A stretch of 64,000 nt of DNA, taken from NCBI GenBank assembly GCA_963812775.1, contig CAWEWH010000005.1, forward strand, positions 868,001 through 932,000. Direction: 5' to 3'. Positions within the stretch are counted from its first letter, which is position 1; each line of letters begins with the position of its first letter. The position numbers and the translations under genes were made by a program. Positions 25,745 to 33,589 of the stretch are shown piece by piece. Source of the stretch: CAWEWH01 sp963812775 (lineage in GTDB: Bacteria; Pseudomonadota; Alphaproteobacteria; Rhizobiales; Beijerinckiaceae). The notes below the pieces were generated by a model. That model did not search any database, was not told where the DNA came from, and saw only the letters and a program-made list of their open reading frames with translations.

Positions 25745-27004
25745 CTAGTAGCGGATATGCAGCCGCCCCATCAGGATGTCGGCCTGCACGTGCCCTTTCG
25801 CCGTGAACGGCGTGACCGCATCGGCATGAATGTAGTTGGCGGAGAGCCGCAGATACGGCTCCGGGTACCAGTTGATGCCGAGCGTGACGTTGCGTTCCAT
25901 GCCGCCACGGATGTCGCGGTCGCTGAGCTCCAGATACGAGAAGCGTCCGGCAAGCTCGACGAGGCCGGGCCCGCCGCGGCTGATGCGCAGGTCCGCCGGG
26001 ACCGGCATGCGGTCGAAAAGCGCGAAGGTCGTGCCATACGGTGTGGGGATCGTGTAGGGGCGGCCCGACGGAGCGTTGAGCACGAGGGCGGCCTCGACAT
26101 AGGCGCCGTGGAAGCGCAGGTCCGCCAAGCCGGCGCGCGACACGGCCGCCAGCACATACTCGCTCTGCAGGCGAAGCGGACCCGACGCCCACGCCGCCTC
26201 GGCGCCGAAGCGCGTCACGTTCGTGGCGCCCTCGATGGTGCCGGTGCTGACCAGCGAGCCGTCGAACAGATGTGACTCCGGCCGGTTGTTGAACGACAGC
26301 TCCGTGCCGTCGAGACGGCGGATGCTGACGCTGGCGGCGAGATGCAGAACCTTGTCCTTGTCGAGGATCGGCGCGTAGCTCAGCCGCGCCGCGCCCGCGA
26401 CGCCGCGATCGGTGACGCGATCGTTGATGTTGCCGCCGAACACGCCCGCCACGAACGACCAGCGCTCGCCGTATGCCCCGGCCGTGAAGCCGGTGTTGGC
26501 GCCCGGCACCAGGCCGTTGGGAAGCGACGGCTCCATGAAGGTCAGGTTGTTGGCGCCGATGAGTTCCTCCAGCCCTACCGGCTCGCTGACATTGCCGAAG
26601 GAGACCACGAATGGCCCGCTGTGATAGGCGACGGCCGCGTCCTTGATGGGAAAGTCGTCGCGGGCGAAATTGTACTGGAAGGCGACCTCGACCGATTTCC
26701 ACAGCGTGCCGTAGGCCTCGAAATAAAGCCGCCGCATCTCGCCGCGCTTGTCGAGCGCATCCGTGAAGTCGCGGCCGCCGACGCCGCCGTTGCCAACGTC
26801 GAGCTGCAGCCGGCCGCCGATCTTCAAGCGGAAGTCCTCGTCGGCGGAGCGGAACACCAAGCCCCTGTCATCGAGCGTGACGCTCAGGGCCGTCGATGGC
26901 GTTGTCGATGGCGTGGTGTCGTCGGCAAGCGCCGCAGGGCTCGCCAGCGCCATGATGGTCCACACAAGGCTTGCGGAAAGCCGATGTGGCGAGCCCCCGT
27001 TCAT
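25745..27004 (-). CDS. OprP/OprO-family porin
   Basis: A 419-residue outer-membrane porin. The signal peptide ends near SPAALA/DD. The mature protein opens with RLKIGGRLQLDVG, typical of the phosphate-selective porin family, and continues as alternating amphipathic strands with short turns to a final aromatic C-terminus (LHIRY). OprP/OprO trap phosphate or polyphosphate; other members serve arsenate or uncharacterised anions. No pho genes lie next to it, so selectivity is open. Confidence 0.87.
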   Translation of the reverse strand: MNGGSPHRLSASLVWTIMALASPAALADDTTPSTTPSTALSVTLDDRGLVFRSADEDFRLKIGGRLQLDVGNGGVGGRDFTDALDKRGEMRRLYFEAYGTLWKSVEVAFQYNFARDDFPIKDAAVAYHSGPFVVSFGNVSEPVGLEELIGANNLTFMEPSLPNGLVPGANTGFTAGAYGERWSFVAGVFGGNINDRVTDRGVAGAARLSYAPILDKDKVLHLAASVSIRRLDGTELSFNNRPESHLFDGSLVSTGTIEGATNVTRFGAEAAWASGPLRLQSEYVLAAVSRAGLADLRFHGAYVEAALVLNAPSGRPYTIPTPYGTTFALFDRMPVPADLRISRGGPGLVELAGRFSYLELSDRDIRGGMERNVTLGINWYPEPYLRLSANYIHADAVTPFTAKGHVQADILMGRLHIRY

Positions 27005-27152
27005 GACCTTGCGCCTCCTTCGTGCGCGGCCCGGCGGGCAAGCCGGCTGGCTTCTCGCTCTTCAGGACGCCGCATAGGAACCAAGCAGCGCGCACACTTC
27101 ACCACCGATGCCGCCTGCTTCCAAGTGCCGTCCGCCTCGGGCTTTGGCCGAC

Positions 27153-27279
27153 TCAAAACGGATTGACGTAGTTCACGATCGCCGCCTGCCGCAGCACGAC
27201 CTTGCGGATGACATGCGCCGCCTTGACCCTGTCGGTGTAGATGGCCGCGAGCCTAGGCGTTGAGCAGAACGACGATCAT
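27153..27279 (-). pseudogene. Collapsed HlyD-like partner of the DUF3302 gene
   Basis: Behind the DUF3302 stop, an ATG overlaps it (ATGA) and encodes only MIVVLLNA before a stop. Directly after that stop, in the frame of DUF3302 itself, an open stretch without a start reads AAIYTDRVKAAHVIRKVVLRQ and ends YVNPF. In enterobacteria and rhizobia the DUF3302 gene (YiaW/YibI) is followed by an HlyD-like adaptor gene whose start and C-terminus resemble these two pieces. I infer an internal deletion of nearly the whole gene, leaving both ends. Confidence 0.45.
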
Positions 27280-27515
27280 TTGGGGGCCTCCCGCTTGGCG
27301 GGGGCATCGACATAGGCCCAGATCATCACCAGCGGCCAGAACACGAAGCCGAAGATCAGCGTCACCCAGCCGCCGACCGAGACGGCTTCTGCCCAGGGGT
27401 GGTGGCGCTTGCGGGCGATATGCCCCGGCAGCATGCCGAGGGCCACGAAGACGGCGACCGCCGTCGCCACGAGGACGACAAGCACCACGATGGCGAAGAT
27501 GTCGAGGAACGACAT
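27276..27515 (-). CDS. DUF3302 inner-membrane protein (YiaW/YibI family)
   Basis: A 79-residue protein with two transmembrane helices: FLDIFAIVVLVVLVATAVAVF and GWVTLIFGFVFWPLVMIWAYV, joined by a short basic loop (HIARKRHHPWAEAV). This matches DUF3302 (E. coli YiaW/YibI), usually translated together with an HlyD-type membrane-fusion protein. Here only a deleted remnant of that partner follows, overlapping the stop codon. The role is unknown; export of small compounds or lipids is inferred from the partner. Confidence 0.85.
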   Translation of the reverse strand: MSFLDIFAIVVLVVLVATAVAVFVALGMLPGHIARKRHHPWAEAVSVGGWVTLIFGFVFWPLVMIWAYVDAPAKREAPK

Positions 27516-27597
27516 GGCTTGCTCTTACCTTGCTCATGGGCTTGCTCTGGGCTTGATCCGGCCGAGCGAGCCTCCGCGCGCCGCGCCCATCCCTGGA

Positions 27598-27680
27598 CCG
27601 CAGCGTCACGCATCCGACTGATGCCGTGCATCGGGGATTCACCTGAGGACGGCCGGCCGCGGCCCTGATGCGGCTCGCCG
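27598..27680 (+). repeat. Degenerate direct repeat flanking DUF3597, copy A
   Basis: The segment beginning cagcgtcacgcatccgactg and containing gtgcatcgggg aligns with 28407-28490 (cagcgtcgcgcatctgcctg, gtgcatcgggc) at about 80% identity by eye. The two copies lie on both sides of the DUF3597 gene in the same orientation. Nature unknown. Confidence 0.5.
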
Positions 27681-27797
27681 TTGGCGGCGGCATGACTCTG
27701 GCGCGCGCCGTCGGACCGCTCCGGCCGTGCTCCGCCATGGCCCGGCCGCTGTCGCCCGGCGTCCCTCAGAGCCGATCGGACCGCCGCGATGGCTGCG

Positions 27798-27816
27798 CCT
27801 CCCCCAAAGGGGGAGG
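27798..27816 (-). terminator. Hairpin downstream of the DUF3597 gene
   Basis: Arms cctccccc (27798-27805) and gggggagg (27809-27816) are perfectly complementary around aaa. The hairpin lies 40 bases beyond the stop of the DUF3597 gene on its strand. There is no T-run, so it would be a weak intrinsic terminator or an intergenic repeat stem. Confidence 0.35.
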
Positions 27817-27855
27817 ATCAGGTTGCCATCGACACCTGGCCGAAAGGAAGCATCA

Positions 27856-28272
27856 CTAGTGCTTGAGCGAGTCCGGCACCTTGCCGCCGCTCTCCGCGAG
27901 CTTCTGCATGACCTGCTTGTGCAGCCAGATATTCATGCTCGCACTGTCATTCGTGTCGCCGGCAAATTTCAGCTCCTGCGCCAGTTCCTTGCGGGCCGCC
28001 AGGCTGCTGTCCAGGTCGAGAAGCTTCATCAGGTCGACGATCGATCTGCGCCAATCGAGCTTCTGCGAATTGTCCGCCGCCATCTTGCTCAGCACGGCCT
28101 CGACATCGACGATGGATATCGGCGTCGAGCCGGGCGCCTGGCTGACCGAACCCGCCGCCGATTGCTGCTGCGCGGCCGCCGGAGATGCGGCGCCCCCGCG
28201 GGCCGGGCTCGCAGGAGTGTCAGCCTTTGCCGATCCGAAGATCGCCGACTTGATTTTTCCAAAGATGCTCAT
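27856..28272 (-). CDS. DUF3597 protein
   Basis: A 138-residue protein whose C-terminal ~85 residues match DUF3597 (VDVEAVLSKMAADN..LDWRRSIVDLMKLLDLDSSLAARKELAQELKF), a compact helical domain of unknown function found in many Proteobacteria and resembling LysM-adjacent stress proteins. The N-terminal ~45 residues are low-complexity Ala/Pro/Gln/Ser-rich. AGGAG lies eight bases before ATG 28272. It stands alone between two copies of a degenerate direct repeat. Confidence 0.88.
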   Translation of the reverse strand: MSIFGKIKSAIFGSAKADTPASPARGGAASPAAAQQQSAAGSVSQAPGSTPISIVDVEAVLSKMAADNSQKLDWRRSIVDLMKLLDLDSSLAARKELAQELKFAGDTNDSASMNIWLHKQVMQKLAESGGKVPDSLKH

Positions 28273-28406
28273 CTTTTCATCTCCTGTGAGAGGCTGCCCC
28301 CAGGGCAGACCTGTGTCGGCAACCTCGATCGGCGCGATCGGGTTCCGTGATCCGGGATCACGCCGCTTGCCACGAGTTGATTCCAGGCGACAGCACGGTC
28401 ACGGCG

Positions 28407-28490
28407 CGCCCAGCGTCGCGCATCTGCCTGAGGATGTGCATCGGGCGTTCACCCGAGGCCGGCCTGCCGCTGCCCTGAGGCCACCTGCCG
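28407..28490 (+). repeat. Degenerate direct repeat flanking DUF3597, copy B
   Basis: Partner of the element at 27598-27680, in the same orientation. The shared core is gtgcatcggg followed by ttcacc. The rest of 28273-28545 shows no gene that I can support; a 27-residue minus-strand frame in it (MHILRQMRDAGR...) has no independent support. Confidence 0.5.
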
Positions 28491-28545
28491 TGCCGCGATG
28501 GGGTGGCAGCGTGGGCCGCCCGGAGATCGCCTGCGCGACAAACGC

Positions 28546-29037
28546 CTACTCGATAAGCCCGTCCGCTCCGTCCGGATCGGCGAGGCCGTGCAGGCGGGAG
28601 GCGGCGGCGCGCGCAAATCGCAGGGTCACGGCCTTTCGCCGCGCAGCCGTGAGCGCGTGGTGGGGCGCCTCGCGCAGCATCATGGCCCCGTAGGCGTCCG
28701 CCATGATCAGCCCGGCCGCCTCGGGCAGCACCTCGACCGGAAAGCCGCTGTCGACCGCGAAGAAGAAATGGTCGCAATAGTCGCGGTATTCCTGCCATTT
28801 CTGGTCGGCGCGGAAATCGGCGAGGCACGACTTGATCTCGACAATGGTGATGGAGCCGTCCGGCCCGAGCGCCGTCACGTCGGCGCGCCGCCATGTCGCC
28901 AGCGTGAGCTCGGTGACGCTGACGGCGCCGAGTCCGGCATAGAGGCGCCGCACGCCGCGCTGGATCGCGGCGGCGGCCGGCGACTGCCGGCCGTCGATGA
29001 GAGCGGTTGCGACGATTTCGAGGCGCGCCGTCTGCAT
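28546..29037 (-). CDS. mmcB: MmcB-family DNA repair protein
   Basis: A 163-residue protein matching MmcB, a Caulobacter DNA-repair factor of the PD-(D/E)XK nuclease-like fold. The motif is visible as RADVTAL...ITIVEIKSCLADFRADQKW, giving the acidic residue and the ExK pair, followed by YRDYCDHFFFAVD. The length is typical. In Caulobacter mmcB is induced by mitomycin C. It is preceded on the same strand by the Yip1-family gene with a 16-base gap. Confidence 0.9.
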   Translation of the reverse strand: MQTARLEIVATALIDGRQSPAAAAIQRGVRRLYAGLGAVSVTELTLATWRRADVTALGPDGSITIVEIKSCLADFRADQKWQEYRDYCDHFFFAVDSGFPVEVLPEAAGLIMADAYGAMMLREAPHHALTAARRKAVTLRFARAAASRLHGLADPDGADGLIE

Positions 29038-29053
29038 GGGCCGGATCCGGTCC

Positions 29054-29596
29054 TCAGAAGGAGGTGAGCGGCGAGATGATGAAGCCGACGACGATGCCGA
29101 CCACGAGGCCGGCGACGACGACGACGGCGGTGTACGGCACGCCCTTGTCGTCCGGAGTGCGCATCAATCGCGGCAGGCCGAGATAGAGCACGTAGAGCGC
29201 ATAGACGAGCCCTGCCAGGATGACGAGAAGGCCGATGATCGGCACGATGGCCGCGATGCTCGCCACCCAGACCGGGGTCGGCGAGAAGGCCGCCACCTTG
29301 AAGGCCGACATCATGTTCTTGGTGCCGCCGAAGGTCGGCGCCAGGGCGTCGATGATGAGCGCGAAGACGTAGACGAGCGCCAGGCCGACCGCGAAGTTGA
29401 TCAGCGCCGCGATGATCGCCCCGAAGAAGGATTTCACGAACAGCAGCCCGAGAAATCCCATCACCGCCGGAATCGCCGACAGCGGCATGACGTAGGATTT
29501 GTAGAGGCCCTCCACGGTGGCCGGTTCGGCGTCGATGACGGTCCATTCCGTCTTCGGCGTGACGATGATGTTCTTGACGCGTTGCACGACATCCAT
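29054..29596 (-). CDS. Yip1-family membrane protein
   Basis: About 180 residues from ATG 29596, which has GGGGGTAG upstream; the 4-codon-longer ATG at 29608 touches the palindromic repeat and is less likely. It has five hydrophobic segments (for example LSAIPAVMGFLGLLFV, LINFAVGLALVYVFALIIDALA, AAIVPIIGLLVILAGLVYALYVLY) and the Yip1-domain motif FGGTKNMMSAFKVAAFSPTPVW. The opening VQRVKNIIVTPKTEWTVI is typical for the bacterial family. Function unknown. Confidence 0.88.
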   Translation of the reverse strand: MDVVQRVKNIIVTPKTEWTVIDAEPATVEGLYKSYVMPLSAIPAVMGFLGLLFVKSFFGAIIAALINFAVGLALVYVFALIIDALAPTFGGTKNMMSAFKVAAFSPTPVWVASIAAIVPIIGLLVILAGLVYALYVLYLGLPRLMRTPDDKGVPYTAVVVVAGLVVGIVVGFIISPLTSF

Positions 29597-29609
29597 GGCT
29601 ACCCCCATC

Positions 29610-29657
29610 GCGCATGATCCCGAAAAGCGTGAGCGGTTTTCGGACGAGATCATGCGC
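29610..29657. repeat. Rhizobial intergenic palindrome (catgatcccgaaaag type)
   Basis: Outer arms gcgcatgatc (29610-29619) and gatcatgcgc (29648-29657) are perfect, and inner arms ccgaaaa (29620-29626) and ttttcgg (29637-29643) continue the stem. It is the clearest copy of the element also seen near 16549-16650. It abuts the Yip1-family gene start. Confidence 0.85.
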
Positions 29658-29670
29658 AAAATCAACTGCG

Positions 29671-29710
29671 TAGAGCACGATCCGTTTCGAATGAAATGGA
29701 TTGTGCTCTA
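29671..29710. repeat. Second intergenic palindrome (tagagcacgatcc type)
   Basis: Arms tagagcacgatcc (29671-29683) and ggattgtgctcta (29698-29710) pair with one mismatch around a 14-base centre. This unit commonly follows the catgatcccgaaaag element in rhizobial genomes, and the two together form a composite repeat here. Confidence 0.8.
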
Positions 29711-29851
29711 GGGAGAGCCGAGCCGCATTCGATCTCGTCCCAATTCTCCAGGGCCAGTGTGAACGTGGCTTGCCCGTCTGTCACCCTCGCGGCGGCCGTT
29801 GCATGCCGAAAGCCGAGAGGCTGCGGCGATTGCGTGAAATCGCAGCGCCCA

Positions 29852-29929
29852 CTAGTGTGCCGAATTTGAAGTTCGCGACATTGATTGGATCAGCTGCTTG
29901 GCGAACTTCAAATTCGAAAAGCACACTAG
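29852..29929. repeat. Long intergenic palindrome, ctagtgtgc ends
   Basis: Ends ctagtgtgc (29852-29860) and gcacactag (29921-29929) enclose perfect 16-bp arms at 29861-29876 and 29901-29916 (cgaatttgaagttcgc and its complement), with a 24-base loop and a 4-base bulge. As RNA it would form a ~25-bp hairpin. It resembles dispersed miniature elements with ctag ends. Confidence 0.85.
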
Positions 29930-29941
29930 AATCAATGTATT

Positions 29942-30018
29942 CTAGGGTCGCCTCTGATTCCGAAATTCGCGACGAGGCCGCCATCAAGATCACGCGAATT
30001 TCGGAATCGCGACACTAG
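29942..30018. repeat. Long intergenic palindrome, ctagggtcgc ends
   Basis: Outer ends ctagggtcgc (29942-29951) and gcgacactag (30009-30018) pair with one mismatch. Inner perfect 16-bp arms lie at 29956-29971 and 29993-30008 (gattccgaaattcgcg and complement), with a 21-base loop. It has the same architecture and ctag ends as its neighbour at 29852, with a different stem sequence. It ends 36 bases before the ABC-like gene start. The stretch 29713-29851 holds nothing that I recognise. Confidence 0.85.
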
Positions 30019-30053
30019 GGCTCAACCCCACCTTTCCGGCTCTGAAACCCGCG

Positions 30054-32576
30054 ATGGAACGCGATCCCGTCCGATACGCCTGGAAGCATGCGCCTTTGGC
30101 GCATCTCGTCGCCTTTGTGGCGGTCGCGCTGCTCATTCCAGTCACCTGGCTCGCCCTCGATCTGCCCCGCATCATCGTCGACAACGCCTTGCTCGGGGAG
30201 GCCTTCCGCGGCCGCGCCGCCGCCCCCTTTCTGCCTCTTGTTCTCGATCTGCCGTACCCGCTCCTCGAAGATCCGCTCACGCTGTTTGCCGGGATCAGCC
30301 TCGATCGCACGAGCTATTTCGTGGCCGCGTGCGTGACGCTGACCTTCGCCGCCCTGGTGCGCGCCTCGATCCTCGGCGCCACCAACGTGCTGCGCGGCGG
30401 CTTGGTGCGCCGTCTCGCCGCCGAGCTCAGGCTGACGCTGTTTCGTCGTGTCGTGGCCGCTCGCTTCTCGGCGCGCGACGAGGCCGCATCGGCGGCCGAG
30501 CTCGCTGGGCGCGGCATCGCCACGGTGGGCCCGTTCCTCGGCGATGCCCTCATGGTGCCGGTGCTGGCCGTCAGCGAGATCATCATCGCTGTCGCGTTCG
30601 CCTTGAGCCTCAGCCTTTGGCTCGGCCTCGCCATGGCGGCGGTGGCGGCCGTGCATGCGTTCGCCGTGCCTCTAGCCGTGGCGGCCGAGCGGCGCCGCGA
30701 CGAGGCGCGCGGCCAGCGCGAGAGCGAGGTGGCACGCGCCGCCCAGGACGTGGCGCGCCGTTCCCTCGCCATCAAGATTCACGGCACCGCGGCGCGCGAG
30801 GAGACGAGTTTCGTCGGTGCTCTTGCCAGTCTCGACCGCGTCTGGGCCGGGCTCGGCCGGCGCCTCACCCTCGCCAACATGGTGCGCGGCTTCGTGCGCG
30901 AGTTCGGCACCGTCGTCATTCTCATCGTCGGCGGCGGCCTCGTCCTCGCCGGTCTGCTCAGCATCGGCAGCCTTGTCGCGGCGCTGCTCGCGGCGCTCCT
31001 CCTGCCGCGCCCCGTCTCCGCCCTCGTCGCCTGGCGTCATCGCCGCCGCGAGGCCGGCGCGCTGCTCGTCGAGATCGCCCGCACCATCGGCATCCTGCAG
31101 GCGCGCGAGCGCCGCCTCACCGCCGCCACGCGCGTCGACAATCCGGAGGGCCGCCTTGCGGCCGAGGGTGTGGCGGCGCTCGATCCGATCAGCGGCGTGC
31201 GCATCGCCGGCGTCGATCTCGCCGTCGAGTTGCCGGCCCATGTGGCGGTCACCGGCGCCAGCGATTCCGGCGCTGATGTGTTCGCGCGTCTCGTCGGCGG
31301 CGCCATCGAGCCGACCACGGGTCTCCTGCTGCTGGGCAGCACCGAGCTGCCGCGCCTCGACGGCGCCGCCCGCGCCGATCGCGTCGCGCTGGCCGGCGGC
31401 GAGCCGGTGCTGCTCGCCGGCACCTTGCGCGACAACCTGCTCTACGGCGCCACCCGCCCCATCGACGACAAGATCCTGGTGGCGGCGCTCTGGGTGGCCG
31501 GCCTCGACAGCGAGGTTTACGGGCTCGGTCTCGCCGGCACGCTGCAGGGCGCCGATGCCGACGCGGCCGAGGCCATCGTCGCGGCCCGCGCCGCCTTGCG
31601 CCAGGTCCTGGCGGACAAGCATTGCAGCGAGCTCGTCGACCCCTTCGATCCGACCGCCTACAACCGCCACGCCACCGTGGCCGAGAACCTGATGTTCGGG
31701 GTGCCGGTGGGCGACACGTTTCGCGAGGCCAACCTGGCGCGCCAGCCCTTCGTGCGCGCCGTGCTCGAGACCGAGGGCCTGACGGCGCCGCTCGCCGATA
31801 TCGGTCTCGCCATGGCGAGGAACATGGTGGAGATATTCGCCGGCGTGCCCGACGGCCATCCGCTCTTCGCGCAATTCTCGTTCTTCAGCGCCGGCGAGCG
31901 CGGCGCCTATGAGGAGCTGGTGGCGCGCCAGGCCGAGCGGCGGCGCGGCGCGGCTGCCCAGCGCGACCGCGACCTCCTCGTCGCGCTGGCGCTGCGCTAT
32001 GTCGAGACCCGCCACCGCCTCGGCCTCCTCGATGCGTCGACCGAGAAACGCATCGTCGCGGCGCGCGCAAGCTTCCGCTCGCTCCTTCCCGCGAGCCTCA
32101 ACGCCACGGTGGAATTCTACGATCCCGGCCGTTTGTGCGCCGCAGCATCGCTGGCCGACAACCTGCTGTTCGGTCGGGTCGCCCACGACGTGGCGGGCGC
32201 CGAGGAGCGCGTCCGAGAGGTGGTCCGCCGCGTTCTGACCGAGCGGGGCCTCGACGCCGCCGTCTTCGGGGTCGGCCTGTCGGCCCGCGTGAGCGAGCGC
32301 GAGCCGGTCGCCCTGATCAGCCGGGCGGCACCCCTCGATCTCGCCCGTTGCCTGGCTCGCGCCCCGGAAGTCCTTGTGGTCAGCCGCCTTTTCGACAGTA
32401 TGGCGAGGCCGGACGCGGAGGCCATGGCCGGCCGGTTGCGTCGCGCCATGGCTGGGCGCTCGCTGTTTGCTGTTCTTTCCGCGGATATGAACTGGCAAGA
32501 TTTTGATGCCAGGCTGGATTTCGAGCGAGGCACAATCGTCCGGATGGATGGCTCGCGCGTTATGGCCAAGAGGTAG
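30054..32576 (+). CDS. ABC-exporter-like membrane protein with degenerate nucleotide-binding domain
   Basis: An 840-residue protein. Residues ~15-335 look like a type I ABC exporter membrane domain with about six helices (LVAFVAVALLIPVTWLALDL, VAACVTLTFAALV, VLAVSEIIIAVAFALSLSLWLGLAMA, VVILIVGGGLVLAGLL). The cassette that should follow has lost every ATPase motif: the Walker A position reads GASDSGADVFA, so the Lys and Ser/Thr are absent; the Q-loop reads ALAGGEPVLLAGTLRDNLLYG without Gln; no LSGGQ exists; the Walker B position reads EVLVVSRLFDSM; the H-loop lacks His. The post-Q-loop segment occurs three times (DNLLYG ~460, ENLMFG ~545, DNLLFG ~702). It is long, in frame and codon-normal, so it is a maintained gene, not a wreck. 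A transport or sensing role without ATP hydrolysis is inferred. An MBL hydrolase gene follows. Confidence 0.8.
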   Translation: MERDPVRYAWKHAPLAHLVAFVAVALLIPVTWLALDLPRIIVDNALLGEAFRGRAAAPFLPLVLDLPYPLLEDPLTLFAGISLDRTSYFVAACVTLTFAALVRASILGATNVLRGGLVRRLAAELRLTLFRRVVAARFSARDEAASAAELAGRGIATVGPFLGDALMVPVLAVSEIIIAVAFALSLSLWLGLAMAAVAAVHAFAVPLAVAAERRRDEARGQRESEVARAAQDVARRSLAIKIHGTAAREETSFVGALASLDRVWAGLGRRLTLANMVRGFVREFGTVVILIVGGGLVLAGLLSIGSLVAALLAALLLPRPVSALVAWRHRRREAGALLVEIARTIGILQARERRLTAATRVDNPEGRLAAEGVAALDPISGVRIAGVDLAVELPAHVAVTGASDSGADVFARLVGGAIEPTTGLLLLGSTELPRLDGAARADRVALAGGEPVLLAGTLRDNLLYGATRPIDDKILVAALWVAGLDSEVYGLGLAGTLQGADADAAEAIVAARAALRQVLADKHCSELVDPFDPTAYNRHATVAENLMFGVPVGDTFREANLARQPFVRAVLETEGLTAPLADIGLAMARNMVEIFAGVPDGHPLFAQFSFFSAGERGAYEELVARQAERRRGAAAQRDRDLLVALALRYVETRHRLGLLDASTEKRIVAARASFRSLLPASLNATVEFYDPGRLCAAASLADNLLFGRVAHDVAGAEERVREVVRRVLTERGLDAAVFGVGLSARVSEREPVALISRAAPLDLARCLARAPEVLVVSRLFDSMARPDAEAMAGRLRRAMAGRSLFAVLSADMNWQDFDARLDFERGTIVRMDGSRVMAKR

Positions 32577-32590
32577 GCCCCCCACGCCCG

Positions 32591-32612
32591 CGATGTGCGC
32601 CAGCGCACATCG
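32591..32612. promoter_or_regulatory. Perfect 10-bp inverted repeat between the ABC-like and MBL genes
   Basis: Arms cgatgtgcgc (32591-32600) and gcgcacatcg (32603-32612) are perfect with a 2-base centre. It lies 14 bases after the ABC-like stop and 29 bases before the MBL gene. No T-run follows. It could be a dyad operator for the MBL gene or a 3' stabilising hairpin. Confidence 0.5.
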
Positions 32613-32641
32613 AACGGCCGAGAACTAGGTAGAATTCGCGC

Positions 32642-33532
32642 ATGCGCGCCACACGAGAGGCAACACGGGAGGGCGCCCTGCAAGTGACGTTTTGGGGCGT
32701 CCGCGGTTCGCATCCGGTTTCCGGGGCCGCCCACACACAGTTTGGCGGCAATACACCCTGTGTGGAAGTGAGGTTGGGCACACGCCTCTTCATCGTCGAT
32801 GCCGGCAGCGGCATCGCCCCGCTTGGCGCGGCTCTCCTGGCCGAGGCACCCGCCAAGATCGACCTGCTGTTCAGCCATCTTCATCTCGACCACATTTCCG
32901 GCCTGCCGTTCTTCAAGCCGGCCTTCAATCCCGCCACCGTCATCGACACCTGGTGCGGCAATCTCGATGGCCGTAGCGCCGAAGCTGCGCTGGCCAAGAT
33001 TTTCGCTCCGCCCATCTTCCCCGTCACCTTGCAGCAGTTCCCGGCCACCTTCCGCCACCACGGCTTCTTGGCCGGCGAGACCTTGCGGTTCGAGGATGGC
33101 ATCGAGGTCAGGACCTGCCCGTTGCGGCACCCCTCAAACGCCACCGGCTTTCGCTTCGATCATGACGGCCGCGCGGTCTGCTACATCAGCGACATCGAAC
33201 ACGAGACGCCCTGGCCGCCGCCGCACCTGGCCGAGTTCGTGGCCGGCGCCGACCTCATCATCTATGACGGCATGTTCTCCGAGGACGAATACTCGCGCTG
33301 CGTCGGCTGGGGGCATTCCACCTGGATGAAGGGCGTCGAGCTCTGCCGCAAGGCGGGCGTCAAGGCCATGGCCATCTTCCACCTGCATCCGGCGGCCGAC
33401 GACGACAAGCTACACGCCGTCGAGCGCGAGCTGAAACGCGAAATGCCCACCGCCTTCATCGCGCGGGATGGCCAGACCCTCGACCTTGGCGCCGTCGTGC
33501 CATTGCGCGAGCGCTTGCGGGTCCGCGTCTGA
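32642..33532 (+). CDS. MBL-fold metallo-hydrolase (phosphodiesterase-like)
   Basis: A 296-residue hydrolase with the metal site SHLHLDHISG and later ligands in RHPSN (His), SDIEHE (Asp) and FHLHP (His). The opening VTFWGVRGSHPVSG...FGGNTPCVEV is the signature of the RNase Z/PDE-like MBL branch that includes cyclic-nucleotide phosphodiesterase-like proteins. The start at ATG 32642 is weakly supported; GTG 32684 is an alternative just before VTFWG. It lies 65 bases after the degenerate ABC-like gene with a dyad between them. Confidence 0.88.
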   Translation: MRATREATREGALQVTFWGVRGSHPVSGAAHTQFGGNTPCVEVRLGTRLFIVDAGSGIAPLGAALLAEAPAKIDLLFSHLHLDHISGLPFFKPAFNPATVIDTWCGNLDGRSAEAALAKIFAPPIFPVTLQQFPATFRHHGFLAGETLRFEDGIEVRTCPLRHPSNATGFRFDHDGRAVCYISDIEHETPWPPPHLAEFVAGADLIIYDGMFSEDEYSRCVGWGHSTWMKGVELCRKAGVKAMAIFHLHPAADDDKLHAVERELKREMPTAFIARDGQTLDLGAVVPLRERLRVRV

Positions 33533-33589
33533 GCCTTATCCTCTCGGCATGCGTCGCCGAGCGATTCCACCGACAGCAAGTCTGAGATC

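Larger units (their letters stand above)
27516..27855. other. 340-bp intergenic stretch without a gene
   Basis: I see no supported gene here. It holds a degenerate ~85-bp sequence (27598-27680) that recurs at 28407-28490 with roughly 80% identity in direct orientation, and the CCTCCCCC/GGGGGAGG hairpin listed separately. Confidence 0.6.

Noticed and set aside
30672..32585. Minus-strand open frame of 637 codons over the ABC-like gene
   Set aside because: Long but low-complexity Gly/Ala/Arg/His-rich and without motifs; the plus frame has membrane helices and recognisable exporter structure.
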